A stretch of DNA of 64,000 nt, taken from Clavaria fumosa (Eukaryota; Basidiomycota; Agaricomycetes; Agaricales; Clavariaceae). The translations under genes and the position numbers were made by a program. The first letter of the stretch is position 1. Every line of letters begins with the position of its first letter. Under the pieces are notes generated by a model. The model was not told where the DNA came from. It was given only the letters and a program-made list of their open reading frames with translations, and did not search any database. Of this stretch, positions 55,480 through 64,000 are shown one piece after another. The DNA is taken from positions 2,170,001 through 2,234,000 of the forward strand of contig OX637800.1 in NCBI GenBank assembly GCA_951802425.1. Direction: 5' to 3'.

Positions 55480-55850
55480 TGTAACAATTTCACACGTACG
55501 CTCCCCCTAACCGCACGACCCTCTGCTCCATGCCGTCACTGCCACCCTTGTACCTAACCATGCGGACTCCTCCCCACCCCATTCACATCCCATGCAGACT
55601 CCTCCCCACCCCTTTCACATCCCATGCGGCGCCACCTCGCCCTTCCCTCGTACACCCCTCATGCCCACATGCTGCGCCCTCTTTATCCTCGCCTATGCCC
55701 TGTACCCTATGTAGTATAAGTACAGGCCTTTTCTCTGTAGGTAACTCCTTAGGTCGTTACCTCTCCTCCAATATCAGTCTCCTGCTCCCATTCGGCCGAG
55801 CTCCTCTAAGCTTCCTCGAATATACCAGAGTCAGCAACTACTTTGTGACA
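55480..55850 (+). repeat. 3' LTR of element E
   Basis: 371 bp, TGTAACAATT to TTGTGACA. Differs from the 5' LTR at several positions, nearly all transitions. Confidence 0.95.
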
Positions 55851-57384
55851 GTTAGCAGGTCAGTGTTTTTCTTCAGGGCAATGTTGGCAATGTCTCCCTC
55901 CATCTCTGCTTTGTAGGGTTTGAGACAACAGATCATGCAGTGAATTCGGTCTGATGTGATGTGGCAGAATTTCGAAACCAGCAGTGGGTAATGTTCATCT
56001 AGTTTGGCTGGGACCCGTGGTGGGGGGAAAGAAGACGGAGTGTAGAGCCATGCTCTTGCCCTTGTTTGTTGTTGTGGTTGGGTTGCTGATCCTGGAGGGT
56101 TTTGTAGATTGGGTAATCGTGCATGTGTGCCATCATTGGCTGTAGAGGCCATGTATCTGCTGATAGTCCATATGGATTGGTCATCCATGTCCTCCAGCCA
56201 TTGTGTCCAGTGTTCCTGTTTGGTCATTCTAATCAGTTGTGAATACTTGTTCCTTTCTTTATGTGCTTCCTCATGTATCAGGTGGGTGGGGGAAAGCCAC
56301 AGTGTGTAGGATCACCAGTTGAGCTTTTGTAGAGTGGTGCAGGTCTCGGATAGGTCCTTGGTCCACCATCTTTTGGTGAATGGGCAGGCAGGGCTTGACC
56401 AGCAGCACTGTTTCCATCGTTGCTTTTCATAGGGCATTCTTTAGGTGAGTTGCATGTCAGTTGACACCTTACATGGCAGCGGTCTCATTTGTAGGGCCAC
56501 ATTCAGAGACATCCTAAACTTTTCCCAGTCAGTGGCTCTCCAGTTGCATTTTCTGACCGTTCACGCTGTAAGGGTGGGTATTTCTATGGTAGTAAGTATT
56601 GGGAGGTGGTCAGCCTTGGGTGGTGCTTTCTCCAGGGCAGTGTTGCACAGTGTTACTGAGTTGGCTAGTGTGCTCAATATGAATACATTGTCTGGCCTGG
56701 TCCAGGTCCTGGTGGTCAACAGTTGTAGCATGGGGATTCCCTTCAGTAGCACCATTTCCAAGTCTGCGATTAGGCCGAGTAGTGGTTGCGCTAAGTCCAG
56801 TGCTTGCGTCATGAACAGGTGTGCATTCGCTTCGTCTTCCCAAATGGGGTGGTGTCAGTTAAAGTCCCCCAGGAGGAGGTTATGGACAGGGAGGGCTGGT
56901 GGGGCGGTAGGTCGGGTGTCGTTCTCGTTGCTTTCAGCATAGCCGTCGGTGTTGGTGCTGTTGATCCAGTCGTTGATAGCTCAGATTGTTCTAGAGTGGT
57001 CACAGTTGATATAGACATTGAAGAGTTGAAAGGTGCCGAAGTTGCCCCAGAGCTGTATGCTGGTGGCATCTGGTGAGTTGATCATGAGGTCCATCCATCT
57101 GGCTGTGTCTATTCTGGGGCTGATGAGTGTCACTGCTCTGGTAGGGCTGTCTGGGTTAGTGTTAGTGCTGGTATTCAGATGGTGGTTGTTGTTATGGGAG
57201 GGCGGGAGGATGGCACACCATCCATTGGGGGCACATGTTCTATTCAGAAAGTCGATATGGGGTTCTTGTATGAGGCAAAGGTCAAAGTGGTCCGGATTGA
57301 GGTTGTTTATGAGGTGGAGCATATTATCTAAGGACTTGCAACAGTTTTGCTGCCAGATTCTCAGTTGTGGTTCATCAGGGAACC
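55851..57384 (-). pseudogene. LINE ORF2 5' part: endonuclease and start of RT
   Basis: Reading leftward from about 57365: LRIWQQNCCKS, then FDLCLIQEPHIDF with the metal-binding Glu of an APE-type endonuclease, ISPRIDTARW, and later KADHLPIL (the SDHxPI motif, about 56600). After a linker, 55860-55960 encodes the start of RT (TSDRIHCMICCLKPYKA). Multiple stops and frameshifts. APE-type endonuclease upstream of RT and RNase H downstream fit the I/Tad group. Confidence 0.82.
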
Positions 57385-57592
57385 CAAAACTTTCTTGACA
57401 ATTTGAACCTACTTACATGTCTTGATTGCACTTGATTGGTCTTGATTTGTTTCTTGACTGTCTTGAATTCTCAAGTCAAGACAGATCAAGACAAAAGGTT
57501 CTTGATTAAGTAGGTCCATTTTCTTGATTTGTCTTGACCTGCTTGATTTTGCAGTCAAGACTATCAAGACAAAATCAAGACAATTTGAGGCT
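57385..57592. repeat. Short element made of TCTTGA / TCAAGA motifs
   Basis: About 208 bp between LINE ORF1 and ORF2 with eight TCTTGA and five TCAAGA, including hairpin-capable pairs around 57465. GACAATTTGA occurs near both ends. It could be a MITE-like insertion or a palindrome-rich spacer. Confidence 0.65.
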
Positions 57593-58950
57593 TCCTGATG
57601 CTTGGGTTTGTGAGTTGTCTTCAACAGACATTGGGGCTGTTGTTGTTGCTGGCATTGTCTGCTGGACTGTTCACAGAGTGGGCAGTGGTGGTGGTGGTGG
57701 CAGGGGGGGTGTTTGCATTCGCTGGGTTGGGTTGGCCTGGAGGTCGGCTATCATTGTTTGAGGGTCCAGCTATGGAGTCATCTGTTGATGTGCGTGCCGT
57801 GACTCGAGGTGGTGGTAGTGGGGGTGTGTCAGTCATTTCTATCGTCGCTGTCATCGGGTTGGGGCAGTTACTTACCCATTGGTTGAGCCTGGTTTGTGTC
57901 CCAGGTGTCTTGCATCTTGTGTTGATGGCTATGCCTCCTGCCATTCATCTGGTGTCCACCCTACCCTTACCTTTGTCTCTTTGGGCCCATCCACCATCCC
58001 TTTGGGGGGGTTGGAATGTCGATCTGTATTGTTGGGTGGTTTGTTTGTCCTGAGAGGGGCGGGGGTGGGGTGAGTGTCATGATGTTGTGAGGGTGCTGGG
58101 TGTGTAGGATATCTTCTCTCCATTGTCATATTCTGGGTGGGCGTTGGTTATGTTTTGTCTTTTGGTTGAGCTAGCTCCCAGGTGGTCAGGTTGTCAATGA
58201 TGGGGTAATACCTATACTTATTTTCTGGGAAGTGTCAGGTGATCTTTTCACATTCCATTCTGAAATCGGGCAGTTTCTGTCACTGGCCATGTGTCCCTCT
58301 TTCTTGCAGTGAGTGCAAAATTGCCTGGGGTCCTCCATCAGACATTCTGTTGTCCTGTGGATCTGTCCCATATGGTGCATGTGTCATGGATTTGGGGGCA
58401 ATTTGCTGCCATGTGTCTGTGGCATACCCCTGGCACTTGAGGCATTGTCTTGCTTCTTGAATGTCTTAGCAGCTGAACACTTTCTTTCCCTTGATGATGA
58501 GACCCTCCCTGAGAGCCTTGTTGGCCTGTTTCACCATTCTGAAGGTCAATAGGACGAAAGCGATACACTGGTTGGGGTCCATTTCTTTGGGTCCTTCAGA
58601 TATCTTGCTTCCAATATCGCTCCTGCAGGGAGCTCATTGATGATCTTGATTGTCATGCTGCCAGAGTTAGGGTCAAACGAGACCAGTATGTACTCACATA
58701 TTACACTGTATCCCTGCACCCTGACTCTCACTGGTGTTCCATAGTGGTTGGTGAAGGCTTTCCTGACGTCATCCCTCTGCAGCCATTCTGCCACTGCTTC
58801 ATTAGTCATAAGGTATAGAATTTGGCCATGTACCAGCTTCTGTGCTCCTGTGAATAGTTGGTCAATGGGGGGGGGGGCATCCAGGGACTATGTCTCCCAT
58901 CAAGTTGATCGCGGCATTGGCTTTCTGTACTAGCACTTTCTCTGTGAGTG
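57593..58950 (-). pseudogene. LINE ORF1 (gag-like, CCHC knuckles), decayed
   Basis: Leftward pieces: AEWLQRDDVRKAFTNHYG and a VQGYSVICEYILVSFDP block (an RRM-like or ORF1 core), then WTPNQCIAFVLLTFR with KANKALREGLIIKGKKV, then Cys motifs (CLKCQGYATDTW..., VCHRHMAANCPQ, CTHCKKEGHMASDRNC) in different frames because of indels. A Pro/Thr-rich C-terminal part follows to about 57600. ORF1 proteins of I/Tad LINEs bind the element RNA. Confidence 0.75.
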
Positions 58951-59557
58951 TTTTGTCAGTTTGAGCGATGGTGTCGTCTGCTGGTGCTTCCCTTTCAATG
59001 ATTATTTGTCAGAGTCAGCCTTGCAATCGAGTGAGGACTTCTTCATGCCCTGGGGTCAGGGCAGTGCATACCACGGTGGTGTAAGAGCTCGGAGGGGACT
59101 GGCCTTCGGTTCTGGTCACAGTCGTAGACTTGAGCGTTGCTGCCTTGGGGTTGGTCCTCCATCATGTTCGCATCTTCTGTGTCCTGTTGTTGTGATGTGT
59201 TGCGGGCTGCAGTCTCAGTAGTTTATGCAAGGTTGTTGACTGTCATGTCAAGGCGTTGCCGTAGGTCCTGTGATGCGTGCGATTTCTCCCTTATCTCGTT
59301 TGTGGTGGTGGTGTTGGCCTGTGTGTCAGTTTGAATCTGGGTGGCAGTGTGTCTGATTTTGTCTGTGACCTGATTGAGTTTCTCAATGGCAGGTTGTTAT
59401 TAGAATCTGGTTGTCGGTGTGCTGATCGGTGAGGATCCTATCAAAGGATGACAACAGTGACAATGAGCAAAGTCGAGTCAGTAGCGGTAGTGGTAGTCCG
59501 GGGCACAAAACTGGATAACCAGATGGGTATCTACTACATCTGGTGAGCTACTTATAC
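58951..59557 (-). other. Probable LINE 5' region
   Basis: Same CpG-poor, TG-rich composition as ORF1 and weak coding in the leftward direction (coiled-coil-like text around 59250-59450), but no clear start. The MITE at 59558 marks the boundary. Confidence 0.45.
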
Positions 59558-59723
59558 TTGGGGGGAGTGGGCCATCACAAGTGTGGCATGAACGAGTCCT
59601 TCATTACAAACCCCAGATCCACCAAGTTCAGAGACCCCAGATCCAACAAGTTCAGAGATGTATTGTTGAGCATACAGATGGCATACTTGGTCATACTGCA
59701 CTTGTGATGGCCCACTCCCCCAA
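59558..59723. mobile_element. MITE, copy 2
   Basis: Nearly perfect terminal inverted repeats of about 25 bp (TTGGGGGGAGTGGGCC... and ...GGCCCACTCCCCCAA; one extra G on the left). A 25-bp internal segment with CCAGATCCA(C/A)CAAGTTC is duplicated in tandem. Same family as 34879-35040. No coding capacity. Confidence 0.88.
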
Positions 59724-59770
59724 TTTATCCTCTGGCATGGAGTTCTCTTGTGAGCAGAGAGTATTTTCAT

Positions 59771-59998
59771 ATACAAGTAAAGTGTATAGGAAATGTCAGA
59801 TAAGGCATATCACATTTTCATCTTGGCGTATTAATTTTTTTATACACAAGTACAGTATATAGGAAAGAGCTGATAGGGCATATCTAGGGCATATTCACTT
59901 TTGCTTCTTCTTGTGTAGACATAAACAATTCAGATACAAGTGCAGCATACAGGAAACAGTTAATAGGTCATATCACTTTTGCTTCTTCTTGTGTACAG
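59771..59998. repeat. Triplicated segment at the 3' end of the dioxygenase gene
   Basis: Three diverged copies of ATACAAGTNNAGYATAYAGGAAA followed by GGCATATC-like sequence at 59771, 59847 and 59935. The last copy runs into the gene's final codons (TTTGCTTCTTCTTGTGTA is present twice). Confidence 0.75.
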
Positions 59999-61608
59999 GC
60001 CTTTGTTCCGAGATAGATGGCCAGAAACCAGAGAAGGTGTCATTCCTCCATCCAGGTGCTTGCCCACACAGTCTCTTCAGGGCTGATTTCTGAGAAAAGA
60101 GGACATGTCCAATCCTCCCTGGAACTATGCCATATTTATTGACATGTCCAACAGGCTTCCAATCCCCAACTGCATGATATAAATCACCAGCAGGGAAAAT
60201 AAAAATGTCCCCTGGTCTATAACTGAACTTGAGGTCCAAGTCAGTGAAGTAAAGGTCACCTCCACTGTATTGCCCCACATTGAAAATGGCTGTTGGCCCT
60301 CCATCCTTCTTATCTTGGTGGGGTTTCACTTGAAGTTTATAGACAATGGCCCGACCCAACCATGGACCTGGATATTCTGGTAGCCAGACTCCTACAGCAA
60401 AAGCTTCTTTGTATGTGGTGTGTTCCTTTGGAAAAGCAACTGCAAAATATGCATCCAGAAAAATGGCTACATCTGCTGTGGCCCTGAAATAGTAGTTCAC
60501 AGCCAGAGCTGAGTAAGAGCCTTTGCACATGTCATTTGAAGGAATAAGTGCAAACTTGTTGCCTTTTCTTCCTTGCTCAAACCAGGCATGCACTAAATGA
60601 GTCACACCACAGCGCTCATATGACAGAAAAGTGTTGGATTGCTCCACTCCAGGATGAGATGTTTCAGGAGATTCCTCTATGTCCCCCCTTGCCTGCTGAA
60701 ACTTGGTGAAGGCCTTTGAGACATGTTTGAAGGCTACAAAAGGCTGGTTTTCTTCTCTCATATCCCTCTCATCTCCATTGTCTTCTGCACTACCATCCCC
60801 CTCATCTTCCTCTTCCTCATCCTCATCCTCATCCTCATCCCCTTCATCCCTCTCATTTCCCTCTTTATCTCCTCTATCCCTCTCATCCTCTTCACTTGAC
60901 AGAGGAGTCAATTCACTCTCATGTGTGTACACTGGTGAATCAACAACAGCCATGTCAATGTCCAACTCCATCTCATTTACTTCACAACTCTTCTCAGCCT
61001 TATATTCCATTACTTCCTCCTCCTCATGCCTAACATCCCTCTTATGGGCTACTGGCCTCAAAATAGTGTGCAGCAACTGAGTTGCAGCTTGCACCTGGTT
61101 TTGAAGCTTCTCCTGTATATGAAAGTCAGAAAGATCTCAATCATAACACTAAGGCCAAATCTCTTCACTTTACCCAAGCTCTCTGCTGTGGCAACATCAA
61201 TAGCCCTCCTTCCAACAGCAGAGTTCCTCCCTGTAAAGTATACAGTATACTCCTAAAACTCAACATTAACCAAAAAGTAAATAATATGTTATGAATGGAC
61301 TTACTTGCCCCTTTTCAGATGGTTGGTCCTGGATTGCTCAATTGTCAATAAAGGTACATTGATAATTATGAAGGGGAACTTACCTCCAAGATATGGTCTG
61401 AAAAAGCAGCTATAAGCAGTTTTCCTTCCTCATCATACCATCTGCCTGAGCATGCATCAGATGGCCATGAACCCATTTCAGCTATCTTCTGTTCAGCCAA
61501 CTTTATGTCTTTTTTGGTGTTCCTAGGCCTCTGGGATAATGCATCCAGCGATGTGTCGATAAGACTGAATGATGGAGTGGATTGCTCCCAAGCAAGTGCC
61601 CTTCTCAT
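59973..61608 (-). CDS. TET/JBP-like 2OG-Fe(II) dioxygenase (about 490 aa)
   Basis: Exons 61608-61384, 61328-61305, 61252-61169 and 61112-59973 join in phase 0. The N-terminal part holds KKDIKLAEQKI and SGRWYDEEGKLL blocks. A long acidic run (about residues 190-220) follows. The C-terminal 220 residues form the double-stranded beta-helix: KPHQDKKDG gives the HxD iron ligands (about residue 376), GGDLYFTDLDLKF is the conserved strand, DLYHAVGDW gives the distal His (about 424) and GRIGHVLFSQ the likely 2OG-binding Arg. This matches fungal TET/JBP enzymes, some of which oxidise 5-methylcytosine, and which expanded in mushrooms together with KDZ transposons. No KDZ transposase is seen here. The start is uncertain: another ATG at 61742 opens MPTKRPRPQDALSLPQLW but is out of frame. 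Confidence 0.78.
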
Positions 61609-61759
61609 GCAACTTTCTGCCCAGCAAGTATATTCCACTCTTTCTCCACATCTCTGCGCAAGCGGCTCTGCTCTCAAAGAAAGTTGGGCCAGAGTTGGGG
61701 GAGGGACAGGGCATCCTGGGGCCGGGGACGTTTAGTAGGCATTGAGCTGGGTGAGGGTG

Positions 61760-63660
61760 GTAAAGACTGTGGTGGTAGAGAGCAGGTGAACAGGGAGCAG
61801 GCAGGGAGAGGGCGGTGACAAGGGGGCAGGCAGCAACAAGGGGGCAGGCGGCGACAAGGGGGCAGGCGGCGAGCTGACAGGGAGGAGCGGGGAGCAGGCA
61901 GCAAGCAGGGAGCAGGCAGTGAGGAGTGGGGAGCAGGCGGTGACAAGGGGGCAGGGGACGAACAGGGAGCAGGCAATGAGGAGCAGGGAGCAGGCAATGA
62001 GATGTCAGCAAGCAGAAAGAAAGAATAAAAGAGAACGTACCAGTCGCGGATGATGTTGACCATGATGACAAGCAGGCAGCGGAGTGGGCCATCGATAAGC
62101 GATAACCGATGAGGAAATACAGCTGTTTGCAAATGTTTGGAGGTGCGAGGAGCAGAGCGGGGAGCAGGCGGCGGGGAGCAGGGAGTGGGCAGCAACCAGG
62201 GATGAGGTGGCGAGGAGGGAGTAGGGGGTGAGCAGGGAGCAGGCGGCAAGTGGCGAGCGGGGGGTGTACAGGGAGCAGGCAAGGACGAGGGAGCAGGCGG
62301 CAAGGAGCGGGGAGCAGACAGCGAGGAGCGGGGAGCAGGCAGCGAGGAGCGGGGAGCCGGCGGCGAGGAGTGGGGAGCAGGCAGCGAGGGGCGGGCAGCA
62401 GGCGGCGAGCAGGGGGCAGGCGGCGAAGAGCAGGGAGCAGGCAGCAGGCGGCGATAAGCGGGGAGCAGGCAGCGAGTGGTGAGCAGGTGGTGAGCAGGGA
62501 GCAAGGGAGCAGGGGGCGAACAGGGAGCAGGCAGCAAGGAGCGGGGAGCAGGCAGCGAGAAGCGAGGAGCAGGCAGCGAGCAGCGAGGAGCAGGTGGCAA
62601 GCAGTGAGGAGCAGGCGGTGAGCAGTGAGGAGCAGGTGGTGGGCAGCGAGGAGCAGGCGGCGAGCAGTGAGGAGCAGGCGGCGAGCGGGGGGTGAACAGC
62701 GAGCGGCGAGTGGGGGGCGAACAGCGAGTGGTGAGCAGGCGGCGAACAGCGAGTGGTGAGCAGGCGGCGAACAGCGAGCGGTGAGTGGGGGGCGAACAGC
62801 GAGTGGTGAGCAGGCAGTGAACAGCGAGCGGTGAGTGGGGGGCGAACAGCGAGTGGTGAGCAGGCGGCGAACAGCGAGTGGTGAGCAGGCGGCGAACAGC
62901 GAGTGGTGAGCAGGCGGCGAACAGCGAGTGGTGAGCAGGCGGCGAACAGCGAGTGGTGAGCAGGCAGCAAACAGCGAGTGGTGAGCAGGCGGCGAACAGC
63001 GAGTGGTGAGCAGGCAGCAAACAGCGAGTGGTGAGCAGGCGGCGAACAGCGAGTGGTGAGCAGGCGGTGAACAGCGAGTGGTGAGCAGGCGGCGAGCAGT
63101 GAGGAGCAGGCGGCGAGCAGCGAGCGGCAAGCGGGGGGCGAACAGCGAGCAGGCAAGGACGAGGGAGCAGGCAGTGAGGAGCGGCGAGCAGGTGGTGAGC
63201 AGGGAGCAAGGGAGCAGGCAGCAAGCAGGGAGGAGCAAGCGGCGAGCAGCGAGCAGGGGCGAACAGAGCAGGCAGCGAGGAGTGGGGAGCAGGCAATGAG
63301 GAGCGGCGAGCAGCGAGCAGGGGCGAACAGAGCAGGCAGCGAGGAGTGGGGAGCAGGCAATGAGGAGCAGGGAGCAGGCAATAAGATGTCAGCAAGCAGA
63401 AAGAAAGAATAGAAGAGAACGTACCAGTCGTGGATGATGTGGACGACGATGACAAGCAGGCGGCGGAGTGGGCCATCGATAAGTGAGCAGGGGCGAACAG
63501 AGCAGGCAGTGAGGAGTGGGGAGCAGGCAATGAGGAGCAGGGAGCAAGCAATGAGATGTCAGCAAGCAGAAAGAAAGAAGAGAAGAGAATGTACCAGTTG
63601 CGGATGATGTTGACAACAACGACAAGCAGGCAGCGGAGTGGGCCATTGATAGTGAAAGCG
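61760..63660 (-). repeat. GC-rich minisatellite with a 25-bp core unit
   Basis: Units of GGGAGCAGGCAGCGAGGA type flank a regular array (about 62690-63090) of 25-bp units of the form GAGCAGGCGGCGAACAGCGA plus GTGGT. Because 25 is not a multiple of three, all leftward frames stay open for hundreds of codons; these frames are not genes. Three copies of a 100-150 bp non-repetitive block (61995-62150, 63385-63485, 63552-63697), containing GATGTCAGCAAGCAGAAAG and GTGGGCCAT, interrupt the array. Confidence 0.92.
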
Positions 63661-63761
63661 ATAACAAAATACAGCTGTTTGTAAATGTTTGGAGTCTGTG
63701 TCACAATGCACTTTTGTTCACCTAAAAGTTTCAATCATTACTCAATCAATTCTGAAGATAT

Positions 63762-64000
63762 TGTCAGAACCCATCCATTTTTCCTCAACCTGACAACTCT
63801 ATCACCACCCATGGACCTCCCGACATTCCCCTACCACCTCGCGAACCCCCCTACACTCTTCCGAAACCCGCTATCAACTTCTGAACACCTGTCAGGCCTC
63901 CATCATCTCCTCACGACACTCGCGACCATACTGCCATACTCGCGTCACCTCCCACCACCTCACCTTACACATACCCATCATTGAACCCACTATTCGATGC
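63762..64000 (+). repeat. Start of another LTR of the element 1 family
   Basis: TGTCAGAACC onward; differs from 5292-5530 by two G-to-A changes and one inserted C. Plus orientation, cut by the window end. The base context on its left (no purine tract) suggests a 5' LTR or a solo LTR. Confidence 0.9.

Larger units (their letters stand above)
48808..55850 (+). mobile_element. Complete Ty3/gypsy element E, 7.0 kb
   Basis: LTRs of 371 bp at both ends, target flanks GTTGG (48803-48807) and GTTAG (55851-55855), one transition apart. Order: pre-gag frame, gag, pol with chromodomain, an extra sense frame, purine tract, LTR. pol has four TGA stops. The LINE sequence on the two sides is not contiguous (about 150 codons of RT core are missing), so either the LINE was deleted before insertion or the element arose by recombination between two copies. 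Confidence 0.95.

Noticed and set aside
59973..61742. A KDZ transposon around the dioxygenase
   Set aside because: Such linkage is known for fungal TET/JBP genes, but no KDZ transposase motif or terminal repeat is visible on either side here.
61674..61742. First exon of the dioxygenase gene starting at ATG 61742
   Set aside because: The opening MPTKRPRPQD looks like a real N terminus but runs into a stop in 22 codons and is out of frame with the downstream exon, and I found no intron joining them. Left as an open possibility.
61523..63734. Leftward open frames of 458, 571 and 686 codons
   Set aside because: Three overlapping frames over the same minisatellite with Cys/Leu/Pro periodicity; a 25-bp unit gives a 75-bp coding period in every frame. 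No domain.

Overview
This window is a transposon-dense stretch of a fungal genome, almost certainly a basidiomycete of the Agaricomycetes. The evidence is short introns (about 45-70 nt) with GTRNGT donors and CTNAC-like branch sites, several chromodomain-bearing Ty3/gypsy families, an I/Tad-type LINE, and lineage-expanded protein families (a TET/JBP-like 2OG-Fe(II) dioxygenase and a P-loop NTPase). No rRNA, housekeeping gene or CRISPR array is seen.

Layout, left to right. 1-6618: 3' half of a Ty3 element (element 1, + strand), with integrase, a chromodomain split by a solo LTR, a convergent spliced accessory gene, and the 3' LTR. 7.0-7.4 kb: a homopurine (AGAGGG)n tract. 7.9-11.9 kb: two divergent multi-exon genes of unknown function. 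12.3-13.5 kb: low-complexity DNA and a 110-bp minisatellite. 13.5-20.9 kb: a decayed minus-strand gypsy RT split by a complete Ty3 element (element C, 14700-20591, perfect 5-bp duplication). 20.9-26.6 kb: another gypsy family (integrase, convergent spliced gene, LTR) followed by an inverted 5' end of the same family. 26.8-37.5 kb: old LTR relic, gene relics, a P-loop NTPase gene and its broken copy, a LINE 3' end, MITE, SINE and tandem repeats. 37482-48468: a complete 11-kb Ty3 element on the minus strand (element 2, same family as element 1). 48808-55850: a third complete Ty3 element (element E). 55.9-59.5 kb: the 5' part of the same LINE. 60-61.6 kb: the dioxygenase gene. 61.8-63.7 kb: a GC-rich minisatellite. 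63762-64000: start of another element-1-type LTR.

The strongest candidate for something undescribed is the architecture of elements 1 and 2. Between pol and the 3' LTR lies a gene transcribed in the opposite direction. It has five phase-1 introns in element 2 and encodes a canonical Zn(II)2Cys6 cluster followed by a long coiled coil. A second, unrelated gypsy family (20.9-24.9 kb) has the same layout with a different coiled-coil protein. The DNA of the element 1/2 family is also saturated with the palindrome TCGCGA: by hand count about 64 copies in 17.6 kb, against three in the remaining 46 kb. An element-encoded DNA-binding protein acting on its own repeated motif, as VANC proteins of plant VANDAL transposons do, is a testable but unproven reading.

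Most coding copies are dead. The stops are nearly all CGA to TGA, TGG to TGA/TAG or CAA/CAG to TAA/TAG, and older segments are CpG-poor, pointing to cytosine-methylation-driven or RIP-like decay. Three Ty3 families show Tf1-like self-priming: the bases just inside the 5' LTR are complementary to a segment about 30-45 nt downstream of the LTR TATA box. Insertion order can be read from nesting: the LINE is old, and elements 2 and E came later into it.
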